From contig JAUEDM010000006.1 of assembly GCA_033439685.1 (NCBI GenBank), forward strand, positions 2,294,001 to 2,358,000: a DNA stretch of 64,000 bases. The letters run 5' to 3'. The notes beneath the pieces are model-generated. The model did no database searches. It had not been told where the DNA came from and saw only the letters and a list, made by a program, of their open reading frames with translations. The translations under genes were made by a program, and so were the position numbers. Source of the stretch: Apodospora peruviana (taxonomy: Eukaryota > Ascomycota > Sordariomycetes > Sordariales > Lasiosphaeriaceae). Each line of letters starts with the position of its first letter. Position 1 is the first letter of the stretch. Of this stretch, positions 20,331 to 32,140 are shown one piece after another.

Positions 20331-23300
20331 GTTATGATGGCGAGGGGGATCATGTGGATCTAGAACGCAATAAACCACGCGAGCAGGAACCAAGGGTCTA
20401 TGACTATGGCCCGGTGCGATTGGTCCCAGTCTGGGTGCTGGTCCATATTTCTTGAGACCGCGGAGGCTCTAGTTGAGATCACCTGGCTCCTCGCTCGCGC
20501 TCTCCAGTGCTCCCGCGGGATTGTCGAGGATGGGTGCTCAAGGCTGTGGGTGAGGTCATACAGTACTGGTTAGCAAGGTAACTACTTGAGGTCTGCGTGA
20601 GTAAGTGAGGCCTACTTGGATAAGGAATATACACGATTCAAACTGTTTTCGAATGCGTAGTTGGGTTATTTCAGCTGGGAGGTCTGGATGTATATGCATG
20701 CGTCGGTAAGATAAATTACGTGAGGTCTCTGGGAGAAAATATATATCTTTGAATATTCTGCACGAGGACGGGGAGCTGAGGACAGAGACGATCGAGACCA
20801 AAAGAAAAGTGTTGAGGGGGGATGGGTTCGAGCTGTCAAGGGCAGGTAGGGCCGCTGGAGCAGTGGTCGGCTGCAGTTTGAACAGCTCTTGCTCAACCTA
20901 GCAAGAAATAACCGTTGCTATCAGCTGGCAAGTGCGTACGACGGGGTCGGGTGGCTGTCAGCCGGGTGGCAACCCCAGACGCCTGACTGAGGACGGCCCA
21001 GCCGGCATGTTATGCCAAGTGTGGGTATCGTGGGCATGGCAGCATCCCTAGTATGCCACAGGCGCAGGTGGCCAAAAACATGGAAGGAACCTGCTGAACT
21101 GTCCCTTGGAGTGTAATTATGGTGCAGAGCCGGCATGGTGTCGAGAACCGCGAAAAAGCCCTTTGTGTACATATTACAAACTTCTACTCCTGAATAGCAG
21201 TCAATGGATAAAGATCTTGCACAGACGGTACCTTGCCACAACCCAAGAGAACCCCTCTCGCTCCTCAAGGCAGCACAGTCATGGACCCACTATCGCTCTA
21301 GTCTAGTGCGTGCATAAGTATCTGAAGGAGCGAAATTGAAGGGACCCGAGACACGATGACCTAGGCGCAAACACGCGAATATCGATTTTGGGGGGCGAGG
21401 CGGCGACAGCTATTCCAAACCCGATAAACAAAGGCGAGCATGGCTATGTGTCTTGCATTCCGGATGAACTAAAAGTGCGATCAGATGCAGCAAATTTACA
21501 CACCGACAGACAAGGACACAAGCCTCGACGAAACTGACGACGCCGACGACGATCAAGTATGCCATCCCAGCATCTGCGATTACTCCCAACCCATGACTGT
21601 CTTCAAGCATGCAGCAGAGCCCACGGAGGGTGTCGGCCGATGTTCCTCGGTGACAGCACTGTCAGAGAGGTCGTCACAGGCTCACAGAGAGGCTGGCAGA
21701 GGACAAAGCTCCAACGTCGAACGTCCTGGCAACGCGAAGCTCACTGAAGAGGCGTGTCAATTGCGCGAATCACTCGCAAGAAAGAGGCGGATACATAATT
21801 ATGATGGTTTGCATGGTGACCAATCTGCTCTGGTCTCGATCCGCTGAAGGAGATATTCTACCAATAACCTCGTACAGCGTCTGCCTACGCTTCTTGCGGC
21901 AGCTTTTTGTCACGACGGCAATCCCGCTGGGGACGAACACCTAGCGCTCGGGTATCCGTGGTTAGAGCCCTTCGCCGGTGAGTATGTGATCTAGCCCGCA
22001 CACATCAGCGCCGTTATAACTTATAAGTTTACCAATCCACGCGCCTGAAACGCTCGAGGCTGCGTCCGCCTCCGAATTCAGCCAAGTTGCTTACCGCTTT
22101 ATTCCTTACGCCCGCATCGACCGTTTTAGAGCCAACCTTCCTACGGCGCTAGCGTTCACGTCCAAAACAACGGACTTACAAGGCTACGCCACAAGGCTGT
22201 GCCGCTGCCATTGACCACTGCTCCCGAACCACCGAGACCAGTTATATCAATATTATCTACGCCGTCATTGAAGTGCGCGGGCCCTTTGCAATGGACAACG
22301 GAGAAGATGGATTGGATAAGGCATGGGCGACAGTCAACACAAAACATCTTCCGGGCTCGAATCCCAGAACGTATGAGTCGACTGCCGAAGAACAAAAGAG
22401 TTCTAGTTTCAAGCCTGAGAACAACTTCTAGGTCTAGTGAGGCTGCCAACTTTCATCATCCTCGCTTTCCGGATTCAAAGCGGTCCCATTGTGCCCATCA
22501 GTGCCGACAGGGTTCACCGGCGCCCCCAAGCTTGACATCATCTCGGGCAGAGTTTGCGAGATCGTGACTGATTAAGTGAACCTGCAGATACGATATAGGC
22601 TCCATGTCGAAGTCGGTGCGCGTCCTTCCCCGGGCTTTCAGGCAGGCGATATGGCGTCGACGCCCAGGTTCAACTACCCTGATCTTCAATTAGGTCAAGG
22701 GACGATGGATAAAATTCGCACTCCCGTCGTCCCTTCTTGGTTATTTTCCGCCTAAGAAGTATCCTCGTCAAGCGGGTGCGGTACCAGAGCTTGGGGGGCT
22801 TGTCCAGTTGGGCGGCGGCAGATGATGGGAATTCAAAATTTCAGGTCATGGCTGGCCACGGCTTCGCGTCCAGGATCAAGCTCACAGGATCAGTTGATCG
22901 TACCGAAGTATACATCTCCATTGTCCACAACCAACCCCATTTGTGGCAATCTAGAATCATTGAGGGGACTGTCTCCTTAAAACGTCCGCAATGGTATGCC
23001 AGCATTCAGAATATCGGCTCCCTAGACGCGGTTGGCGTGTCTACTAGACGAGTTGAGCTCATCATCCTGCATACAAAAGAATACCTACACAACAAACTCG
23101 CGCGCAGAAAAGATCGACCGACTATCTGTAGCCGTACAGACAGCAGTATTGTAACTCAGACCTTGTTCTGATGATTCGAGGCTGGACTTGGTGCTCGTCC
23201 AAAGTGGGACAGCGAAGTGCCGACAAATAACATTGAAGCCGAGGACGCGTCGACGGCACTGGGTCATCCCACCGCCATCTTGATTGACGAGCAGCCTACT

Positions 23301-23749
23301 ATTAATTAACGCGTAAATCACAGGAGACCGCAAAATACCAATATCTTTTGGACATCACAAATACCAACCCAAAACAATAATAAAGAGAAAAGAGATCGAC
23401 TAGAGTTCAACAACGAACGTCCATCACGCAAAGGCCGCGGCCTCATTTCAGACCAACAAAGTCCAGATGCCCCAAAGATGTCTCCATAACGCCCGGCGTG
23501 GTCAGCAAGACAAAGCACCCTCTACCATACGCTATCATTAGCTAGCCATCTACTCCAACGCTTGCTACAAATAACCACCCCTTTAATTAGAACTGTCCTC
23601 GACCCCAATGTTGCTATCACCGCGAACCGCCTTCAAGGGGCGTCTACTTACCGCCGCCCACCTTATCCGCGTCAGTAACGAGCAAGATCAGCAGCTACGC
23701 AATCATTTTATGGCGGGACTCAAGTACTAGCCGCAAGCCATTGCGTTGG
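20331..23749. other. Gene-poor stretch of 3.4 kb
   Basis: No gene supported. A coding-like segment (about 22,060-22,170, plus strand: EFSQVAYRFIPYARIDRFRA) could be a relic but is too short to assign. No tRNA, simple repeat or terminal inverted repeat was seen. Confidence 0.45.
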
Positions 23750-24796
23750 TCAACACTTTCTCGGTCTCCAATGTGGAATGACGTAGCTCCCGTTGTCGTA
23801 TACCATGTCAAACGTCGCCTCGCCCAGCCATGTATGCAGGAACCACCCGACATTGTTCAGCTTAAAAAACTTGCACTCCTCGTCAAACTTCTTCCAGTAC
23901 TCGGTGTACTGGGCCAAGCCAACATCAGTAGCCCCGCCATGGTACGGGTGCGGCGCCCACGCCCACTGCGTCTCGGTAATCATGGTCGGCAGCTGCACGT
24001 TGCGTGCCAGCCAGGCTATTTGCTGACGGATGTATGGCCAGGCCTGGGCCACTGTTGGGTTGCTACTCAGGTAGTAGGGCATGATGTGCGCGTGGCAGTG
24101 GTCGCTGTTGGCGCGCACCCTGGCGCCGATGGGCCCGAGTCCCACGCCGTGGTCGCCGCTCATGATGCCTGGCCGGTCCCAGTCCTCGCTGATGCCCGCG
24201 TGGATGCCGTGCGCGTTCATGACGGCACGGAACTGGCCCAAGTCTGTCAGGAACTGATCCCCTCCGCCATCCATGCCGTCGCCCACAGGCTCGGAGCCGA
24301 AGTCTGCTGAGTGCACGACATACGGCGCCAGAGGACCGAACGTCTCGGACGAAAGCACATTGTAGATTGCCTGTTGCGACTGCTGCCACTCCTCGTTCCC
24401 GTCTCCGAAGTTGGTCCAGACCTGGAAGATGACGGCCATGTCGTTGGCGACGCCTGCCCGGATCGCGTTCTCAAAGACTGACTCGTTGGTGCACACGGGG
24501 TAGTACATGCGCACAATCGAGGCGCCGAAGTCACGCTTCATGCGCGCAAAGTCGTCCCTCATGTACTCGAAGCCGTTCTGTGGCGCCGAGCAGTCGTAGT
24601 ACTCCATCGGGTACGAGAAGCCCTGGAAGCCGTACGCCATCGACTGCGGGCACCACCAGTCCTTGAGCGGCACATGCGGCTTTGACAGGTCCTTGGGCAG
24701 CGTTGCAGTGCCATACGGGAAGCAGTGCGGCTTTGGCGTGGCTGCCGCGAGGGCCGCCAACACCAGTGTTGAAATGACCGATCGCATCTTTTTCAT
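23750..24796 (-). CDS. Secreted GH17-like glycoside hydrolase
   Basis: An intronless extracellular TIM-barrel protein of about 348 residues. I place the start at ATG 24796, where MKKMRSVISTLVLAALAAA is a good signal peptide. The frame stays open to 24862, but the extra N-terminus is polar. The mature protein has MAYGFQGFSYPMEYYDC, VRMYYPVCTNES and VIFQVWTNFGDG. Likely acid residues are Glu in DFGSEPVGDG (acid/base) and Glu in TMITETQWAWAP (nucleophile), spaced as in the (beta/alpha)8 clan A hydrolases. It ends in YVIPHWRPRKC. This fits the fungal GH17-related proteins acting on beta-1,3-glucan of the cell wall. Substrate is inferred from the family only. It is not part of the cluster by content. 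Confidence 0.8.
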   Translation of the reverse strand: MKKMRSVISTLVLAALAAATPKPHCFPYGTATLPKDLSKPHVPLKDWWCPQSMAYGFQGFSYPMEYYDCSAPQNGFEYMRDDFARMKRDFGASIVRMYYPVCTNESVFENAIRAGVANDMAVIFQVWTNFGDGNEEWQQSQQAIYNVLSSETFGPLAPYVVHSADFGSEPVGDGMDGGGDQFLTDLGQFRAVMNAHGIHAGISEDWDRPGIMSGDHGVGLGPIGARVRANSDHCHAHIMPYYLSSNPTVAQAWPYIRQQIAWLARNVQLPTMITETQWAWAPHPYHGGATDVGLAQYTEYWKKFDEECKFFKLNNVGWFLHTWLGEATFDMVYDNGSYVIPHWRPRKC

Positions 24797-26804
24797 CGAT
24801 ATCTTTGGGAGAATTACTTCAGACAGGCGGTCCGTGGTTGTGATGATCCGGGACTGAACCATCTTATAATCCTTCAGGCCTCCACGGGAACTGATGATAT
24901 CAGGGCCCTCCGGCCACGGTCGATCTCCATCTCCGGGTCATGGATAGTAGTAAGGTGATGTTGGTGTACCTAGAAGGCGGCTTTTGCCTCGGCCTCGGAG
25001 TACTCAGCCTTTCCGACACAGTCCCTAGACCATCGACCCTGGCATTTGCAACCCGCGCTATTGTTTTGTGAACCAAAGTCTTCGTCCCGTTTTGGACATC
25101 AGTAGGATCGGGAACCATGACCGTAGGCTGACTTGCAGCCGCCACACCGCAGCTTCGTAAGCACCAATGTCACCACAACCACGTGTGGCCACTTTGAACC
25201 AAAGCGCATCTTTCACAATGATACAATCAACCCTCCACGCCGCCGCGGCCGTCGAAGCAAGAGACGCAGCCGTAGCCAAGCCGATCCTCTTGCTCGCACC
25301 AGAGATAAGCGTCTCCAAGTCAAGACCTCGAGAGAGAGACGGAACCACTGTACAAGAAAGTCGCGGAGCCGCCAGTTACCGCTAACGGGACCTGGCACGA
25401 GCGAACTGGCACTTAAGGGGATGCTTCTGATATCAGAACGCCCAGAGCAGCCACACCAACATGGAGGGCAGCAGCGCATCATAAATCGCGCAAACGGGTT
25501 TCGCTTAGCCCTTCGATGTTGAATCGGTCCGTCCGCGTATGTGATCCAGCATCCTCACCTGTATTCGTCCCGTGGTGTCATCGAGACCCTTGGAGACTTT
25601 GGCCAGGCGAGTTGAGGAAATGCACGTGTTCGAACGTGCTACCATGACGATACTTTGGACACAAAAGTTTCAAGAGTCTCTGGCTACTTGAGGTCTCGAG
25701 CCGTGGTTTGAGTTCTGGATATTTCTGGATGGGTCTCATTCCAGAACAAGACTCAATGAGTCTCAAACAACGAAGCCGCAAACATGCAGGAATAACCATG
25801 CAAGGTACAATGAGCCCTGCATCACAACGGCTTGTTCCAATTTGATGGCACTGGCTGCTCCTCCCTAGGAGATTCGCTGACACAGACAGACACCATGAGA
25901 GTTTCCCAGCTCTCGAGGCCATTTTCGGTCGGTCAAGGACTAATCAAAACGCCTCCATCGCGGCCCTCCTTCTCAGCCGAAGACGAAACGACGCTTCCTT
26001 CCATTAATCGGGACCACTAACCCAGAGGTGGCGGCACTTAGAAAGAGTCTAATGCGAGCAACCAGGCATAAATGAATCACCTCAGTCTTCTACTCGCCCA
26101 CATGGTCTGGACGGCAAGGGTCGCGTTGTTGAAAATCAAAAACTCTTCCGGATATCGCAAAAAACACGATCATAAGCACAAAAACAGGACAGCTAAGCAA
26201 GACGATATCGGTGTCCTTAATGGCTATTAGAGGTCTTTGGGCTCTATAAAACAAGTCATCATGATCAAGCTACCAACAAGGGGGGCATCAAAAGACAATC
26301 AAAGCATCGCCACCCAAACACCCTATAAATTTGTTGTCGGTGCTGGTGGATCCATGAACTCCTCGAAAATCCTGTGCCTCAAACGAAGTCGACGAAAAGC
26401 ATGCAAACAATCCTGATGAAGGAAGTTGGCAAATACGAGCTCTGAAGGAGTGGTTCAGTCCTTTGACCACAAGACAGACATCGGCGCGGATTTTCCTTCA
26501 GTTGGGCTACAAAACTAAAGATAAGAACCGCTCGAGGTTGCCAATTTCAGTGCGCTCGTGGGCGTGCTCAGAGAGACCAGGGCCAAGAACCGTAACATCT
26601 CGAGCGCCAGTCAGGACGCCTTCGCCCACCGGCTCGTTCCAGAGGGCCATCAAGGCGCAAGCCGAGGGCCCTTCTGAGGACCAGATTGTCAATTTCGAAG
26701 ATCCCAAATCCGGCGAGCGAGAACAAGAATATGCCGTCAATTGGGACGAGGAGACCGCGACGGTGTTATGTTCAAAGTCGCGCGTAAATGTATGGAGAAT
26801 GGGA
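24797..26804. other. Gene-free stretch
   Basis: No gene supported. On the minus strand near 25,250-25,320 a segment reads ISGASKRIGLATAASLA, recalling the start of a short-chain dehydrogenase, but nothing follows to support it. Confidence 0.45.
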
Positions 26805-27080
26805 ACTTTTCGGTTACGTGACAAATCTGGCTGTCAGGGGTCAGCCCTGACCGGCTGCCATATATGTCACGACCCCGAGACAACCTCTCCCTTACGATGA
26901 ATCATCCTTCTACCTACCTTAGAGCTGACCACATAGTGTGTTGACTGTAAGACTTGAAGCGTCGCTACGTGACCTTTGCCAGATCCGACCGTTGCCTGTC
27001 AGATCGAGGATTTCCCTAAACATTTTCGAGTCCTTCCGGCATTTTTACCAACACCAGCAACGCCAGATATGGACTATTTC
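26805..27080 (-). repeat. Dispersed repeat, copy 1 (inverted to copy at 45 kb)
   Basis: The reverse complement of this stretch matches 45,080-45,360 in order. The blocks include GATCTGACAGGCAACGGTCG (copy 2 GATCTGACCGGCACTGGTCG), TCTTACAGTCAACACACTAT (identical), GGTTGTCTCGGGG (identical) and TTTGTCACGTAAC (identical). It is diverged, with an insertion in copy 2. Neither copy has a clear transposase frame, so this is probably a non-autonomous or decayed element. Confidence 0.75.
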
Positions 27081-27629
27081 TGGAAAGCCACCAAGGCAAG
27101 TGGAAAGGCGGGACGAGCGGTGGCGGCTCAGGTACGGGTGTCCCTATCATCGATCCGTCGCACGGCGGGATCTGCAAGAACTCCGGTGCCTCTGTCGAAG
27201 CTTGCAAGAAAGATACAAGCCACCCTGGTCGCCATCTTAGCAGCACAAAACTATGGGCTCAAGTATACTATGATGAAGGCATAATTGATTGATGTATAGC
27301 AGCTTTTGTAGTGTCTTGAGGCAGCACTGGAAAAAAGCCCTCGCAAACTGACCTAGATGATCCCATGAAACGCCACTAATATCTCCCGGCCTTGACTCCT
27401 AACCCCAGCCCATTTGAAAACTGAACCAAACCTATCCCGATTCAAGTATCAACGAGAAAAGAGATATGAAAACGAAGATCAACCCAGGCTTCCGATCCTG
27501 ATACCCCGACCCTAATCAACACCTGAAATCTTAGACCTGAAACCGTAGGGACGATGTGCGTGGTCCAGGCCGACCGAAATACCAGACGATAAGAGCGCAG
27601 AGAGGGTCTGGTTGGTCGAATGATTAACA
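27081..27629. other. Intergenic region
   Basis: No gene supported. This is the 3' side of the Myb/SANT-like gene at 27,630-28,374. The repeat may extend a little into it. Confidence 0.4.
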
Positions 27630-28374
27630 TCACTCATCGTCGTAGTCGGTCTTGATATGGTAGTCCCACTCTGCAAGGAACATACAATGTTAGCGTCCAC
27701 AGTCTCGAAGGAGGTAAATATCAAGGCAACAAACCACGGGGCCGACACATGTTGGATCCTCGGCTATATGTACGCGGAATTCGCAAAGACTTACCGTCGG
27801 CCAGAGGATTCTCGGCCTTGACCTTGGGGCCACCACGCTCGTCGTCCGACTCGATCTTGACATAGTCGTCATTCTCGTGCTGAACCTTGACGTAATCATC
27901 CGAAAGCTGCTGCTCCTCGTCGTCGTCAGCAGCATCCTGTTCCTGCTCGCGTTTGACCTTCTTGGCAGCCGCGCGCTCCTTGCGCAGAAGGCCACGCTCA
28001 GCGACACGCTTCTTGGCCTGCTTGCTGCCAGGGTTAGCAGGGCGGCCGGTGGGAGGCATCGGAATGTCGTGCGCCTTCAGAAGACGCTCATATCGCTTAG
28101 CACTGCAAATGAGAGATGGTCATCAGTATTTGACGGATGTGATGATTGGGAATCAAATGCCTTACGCAGCTTGGCGGCTGACAATGCCGAGCTCCTTAGC
28201 GACACAATCGAAATCGACCTGAATTCCAAGTCAGTAAGATGGCAGCGACGAGTCGACATGCGACAACCGTGGACAAACCTTGCCGAACGCAGAGAACTTG
28301 ACGCAAGTCAAGAGGAACACGAACTGAGAATTCTCAGCGGTCTTTGCCTCGCCCTTGCTGCTACTTGAGGGCAT
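27630..28374 (-). CDS. Myb/SANT-like HTH protein with acidic tail
   Basis: Four exons on the minus strand (28279-28374, 28166-28218, 27795-28102, 27630-27670) with introns of 60, 63 and 124 nt and standard donors (GTTTGT, GTAAGG, GTAAGT) give 165 residues. Residues about 17-60 form a helix-turn-helix module of the short fungal Myb/SANT-like type: FVFLLTCVKFSAFGKV, DFDCVAKELGIVSRQAA, KRYERLLKAHDI. A lysine-rich stretch (GSKQAKKR, RAAAKKVKRE) follows, then an acidic tail with DDYVKVQHENDDYVKIESDD, and the end HIKTDYDDE. Members of this family are taken to be nuclear and DNA-binding, with targets unknown. It is the leftmost of eleven related modules in 21 kb. Confidence 0.8.
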
Positions 28375-29785
28375 TCTGTAGACGAGTTAGCTCGGTGCCT
28401 TGTTGCGAGATTTGGTAGGGTAAATGTCGCCGAGCAGACTCTGGAGGTGAGCGGAGAGAATGTGTGCTTTTTACGAGGCACAATGAGGGGTATTCTGAGC
28501 AGGTGAAGGTCATAGAGTAGGAGGAATTGCACAGATTTGAAGACGATGAGGATCAAACAAAGTGACGATAATGAGAATAACGTACTTTGCTATGGTCGCA
28601 CGACTTTTCTTGGTGGTTCTTGATCTGTGAATGCGTGACTGCGCTGGTGCCGGGGAGACCGGTTGACGATGCTGGTCGGCTGAGATGTTTGGGGAGAGGA
28701 CAGGAAGCGGTCGGGAGAGATCGATTGATACTTAGTAAAGAGTGTGGGACCAGTGGAGCAACCCTACCCGCCAGCTACCTTACTTTGCAGCGGATCGAAG
28801 ACACGAGAGCGACGGGGAGGACACATTAGGAAATCACTTCATGCGCACAAATGTCGGCCCAGGAATTTATTATTGTCCGTCTTTGCCTTGGAGGTGGACG
28901 ACACCCTTCATTACAACAGTCCGCCTATGAAATTATAACTGTCTATCATGACACCAGTCGTCTGATATACATGCCATCCTGTCGTTGCCTACATCGGCGT
29001 GGCATTCTTCAATTAGAGGTGGACACCATTCTGTGAGCCTTTTCTCACCTCAATGCTATCAAAAGAATTCTATTAGATCCCATTTGAAATCCAAACCGTC
29101 TAGACTGCCACATCCCATGTGGCACCACCACAATTCCCGAAATGAATGTCAGATTAGGTTTTGGAGCATGAATTGTCTCCCTGAGGGTGCCTCAAACTTG
29201 AATACTTTGGGATCCGACTGGTCCAGAATTTTGGTGGATTTATCTTCAACCAGATGACCATTTTCCAGCCAAAAGTACCATCCCTAAGACCAATACCAGG
29301 ATACCTGCTGGCGCCCTGTTGTCGGCAAACTTGTTTCGCGCCAACGCACAAGCTTGAATTTCAAGTTATGTTCCCACTCCTCCTACCACCATCGACACGC
29401 AAACGACCAAACTCATGACACATTTCAAGGTCGATCAGGTTCATAAACCGGGCGGTCAAAGAGATCCCATAGAGAGCAGGCCGACGATATATATTTCTGT
29501 AGAAAAAGCCCCCCAAGGCAACACATCAACCTCAAAAAAGGATACCCCGACAAAAGGCCATCATCAATCAAGATGGCTGACACGAGTTCGACGCCGACCT
29601 CACCGACTTACCTGCCCTCGTCGAGCAGGAGTCTGAAGTAGGGTAGGTAGGTAACTAAGGTGTGCTGACTGGATTGGTACGAATGTAGATAGACAGCGAA
29701 GTGTGAAGGCGGACTGTGATTTTTACCTGACAATGAAAGGATTGGTGCAAGGGGCAAGGGTCAAACTCTCAGCTCCCGTCGACCA
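28375..29785. other. Gene-free stretch
   Basis: The first few hundred bases are the promoter side of the minus-strand Myb/SANT-like gene. No other gene is supported. Confidence 0.45.
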
Positions 29786-30190
29786 CCCTCCTCGTGAAGC
29801 AGGTCTGAAGCCTTCGTGTCCCCTGCGGTGGGTGGATTCTTTCGGCTGTTGTCTGGGCTGGTGCCCTGTTAATTTCCCGATCCCGGGCAGCGGACGTTAC
29901 GAGATCGAGTAGAGGTCCTCACTCTTCATTGAGCATGCTTCTTATGGACCGAAATCTGAAGTCATAATGTAGCCTGCGGTGGGTGGACTTTTTCGTCTGT
30001 TGTATGCGCTGCTTCCCTATTATGTCCCAAACCCGGGCAGCGCTGAACAGACTCTAAGGGGTCAAGAAAGCCAGCCGTCGGTCTTTATCGAGCACGCTCC
30101 TCATGGAGCCAAGCCCGAAGTCGTCATGTATGTAGCCTGCGGTGTGTGAAGTTTTCATCTATTGTCTGAGCTCCTTCCATGATTCCTCCC
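29786..30190 (+). repeat. Diverged tandem repeat, about 150-165 bp unit
   Basis: Three units share the core CCTGCGGTGGGTGGA at 29,822, 29,973 and (as CCTGCGGTGTGTGAA) 30,136. Each core is preceded by a CTGAAG/CCGAAGTC block. In the first two units it is followed after 50 bp by CCCGGGCAGCG. Spacing is 151 and 163 bp. The array ends about 115 bp before the TATA box of the CCCH zinc-finger gene. Confidence 0.75.
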
Positions 30191-30304
30191 CCCCTATTCT
30201 GCGCAGAGGACGTCAAGGTATTGTGACTCGGCCCAGTTTCCTCTGCTTCCTCGCACCTTGCAGGTTTCCCTCTTTCGGAAAGGTATATACCGCTGACATC
30301 GGGG

Positions 30305-30310
30305 TATAAA
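30305..30310 (+). promoter_or_regulatory. TATA box of the CCCH zinc-finger gene
   Basis: TATAAA in the context GGGGTATAAAAGC, 235 bp before the ATG at 30,545, followed by a pyrimidine-rich leader. This is a strong fungal core promoter by appearance. Confidence 0.6.
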
Positions 30311-30544
30311 AGCACCAGCTTTCTACCCTCGTCTGCTTTCTTTCCTCTTACCACCAACAACTCGCAAGCTCACTTCCAAACCTCGGTCTGCTGTCTGCCG
30401 GTCTTTCTTCCAACCACTTCTGTTGTCTGCCTCCGGGCACTTGGCAACATTTCATACCTACCTCACTTATTCGCCTGTCCTTTCTCCCATCATTTTCTCA
30501 TACTGACGCATTTGCCGCGACACAGACGAAGGCCAGCAGTCACC

Positions 30545-30986
30545 ATGGCCGATATTTCGCGCCATTGCAATTACTATGCGAATGGTAGTACGTGCAAAAA
30601 TGCGCATTGCCGTTTTGCCCACGACCCGGTTGTCCGGGCGGCTGCTCCCTCTGCGGCGGCCTCCGGCCAGGCCATCGCTGCCCGTGAGGCACTGCTCATG
30701 GGGGAGTGGATCCACGTCGCCGCCGAGCTGGAGGCTGCTGGCGGGATTGCCATCGCCAACCCGGCTCTCGCGGCCTGTAAGTTCCTCCGCCCTGACCCTG
30801 TGCAATACTTGAGCACCTGCTAACTGCCAGTCTAGAGTTTCGTCGCCTCACCGCCGAGGTCACGGCTGCCGGTAAACGCGCCGAGGCCAACTGGGCTCTC
30901 GCGGCCGGTAAGTTCCTTTTGCCCTGACACATAGGATATTTTTTAAGCACCTGCTAACTGCCATTCTAGTTCTCTCCCCTCTCTAA
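30545..30986 (+). CDS. CCCH zinc-finger protein with duplicated exon-intron unit
   Basis: The first exon (30545-30776) begins MADISRHC and has one CCCH finger, CNYYANGSTCKNAHCRFAH (C-x8-C-x4-C-x3-H), of the RNA-binding type, then an Ala-rich helix (HVAAELEAAGGIAIANPALAA). A second exon (30836-30907) encodes a related helix (LTAEVTAAGKRAEANWALAA), and a short third exon (30970-30986) ends LSPL. Introns 30777-30835 and 30908-30969 are alike: both begin GTAAGTTCCT and end with GCACCTGCTAACTGCCA then TTCTAG or GTCTAG. Joining exons 1 and 2 at the matching sites creates a TAG across the junction (T|AG). Exon 2 to 3 joins well (G|TT). Either translation ends after 77 residues (103 if unspliced) or the gene is decaying. 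Confidence 0.6.
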
Positions 30987-31091
30987 TAAGGCGCGCGCGA
31001 GACGAGGAAACGGGGTTTTGATCTTGAAGGCAGGGGTAGTTTTAATTTCGAAAGGGTCGGACTGGTTTTTGGTAGACGCCTGCGAATTGAT

Positions 31092-31093
<2 letters not shown>

Positions 31094-31122
<29 letters not shown>
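31094..31122 (+). repeat. Poly-T tract of 29 bases
   Basis: Twenty-nine T in a row, equal to a poly-A run on the minus strand. It could be the tail of an old minus-strand retrocopy, but no target-site duplication or recognisable body was found. Confidence 0.9.
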
Positions 31123-31216
31123 GGAGTGACATATCTGCTCCTAATGCATGATTTATCTGATTCCTGTGCATGATTGTATTCACCACTGCCGTATTTGGAT
31201 AATCTTGACACACGAC

Positions 31217-32137
31217 TCAGGAGTACATTTTCGTGCGTAATAAGATATGAAGGCACCTGTCGGAAACACTCTCGTGAACCCCATCGTCCACAACCACTTC
31301 AGCCCCAATGGAAATGTTTGTCGATACGACGTTTCCAAGCCAAAGAAAGGGTCTGATCTCGGTAACTACGCTGACTAACTCAAGTGCCTCGTCGAGCGTC
31401 ACGCCGGCGTCCTTGGCCTTGACGGTGGCACGGCAGAGGGCCCTGAGGACTGCCGTTTTCTCACGCGACCAGCTGACCGCTGAAAGAAAAGTGCAGAAAA
31501 TTGGATTGTTTGCCATTTATCAGAGTATGTTAGGTAAGCAGTGGTCGAAGTAAAGTAGGATCGGCGCGCCAAGCCCACGCCATGTCGCTGCTGGCACCAT
31601 TTGCGGCTCTCTGTCGGTTGCTCTGCCAATATCTCGTATTCGCTTTTGGCCCAAACAACCCCCCTAAGGCCTGCATATTCGGCTACCAACTTCCGCATAC
31701 ATAAGAATCCTCAAACAGCTTCCAGTTCTGCAAAGTATATTCAAAGCCGAGTTTGCACCCCTTGATCTGAAGTTCGGCGGAAGTTGGACTACCGAGTTGA
31801 TTGGCTGCGTCAGCTTGTCCCGGTTGTCCGTGCGGATGAGTTTTGGATGGGACTGGCGATAGCATCTGGATAGCGCAGATTGAGCTAAGGTCCTGCTGCG
31901 GGTCCACTTAACCACGTCTCTGACTCAACAACTGACATGGTTCTTACCAGCACCGACGACGACCCAGCAGGATTCGAATACGCTCTCGACAGCTTTTACC
32001 GGGCCGAGCGCGGAGACAAGCTCTTCCGCGATGATGCCTATTACGCGGTGTGTAAATTACAAACAGACTTACTTTCACTTGAGACATGCCGCGCGCCTAT
32101 AAAACCTCCAATAGTCGCAAAACCATCCATCAAATAA
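31217..32137. other. Two coding-like fragments, unassigned
   Basis: On the minus strand, 31,217-31,480 reads like protein (SWSREKTAVLRALCRATVK, DAGVTLDEALELV) just after a good acceptor (TTTCTTTCAG). On the plus strand, 31,937-32,060 reads DPAGFEYALDSFYRAERGDK. Neither has a start, an end or a known domain. They may be relics of different genes. Confidence 0.3.
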
Positions 32138-32140
32138 AAA

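Noticed and set aside
25250..25330. Short-chain dehydrogenase-like start on the minus strand
   Set aside because: Only about 20 residues resemble the family; no catalytic motif or continuing frame follows.
31094..31122. Poly-T as the tail of a retroposon
   Set aside because: No element body, RNA gene similarity or target-site duplication could be found on either side.
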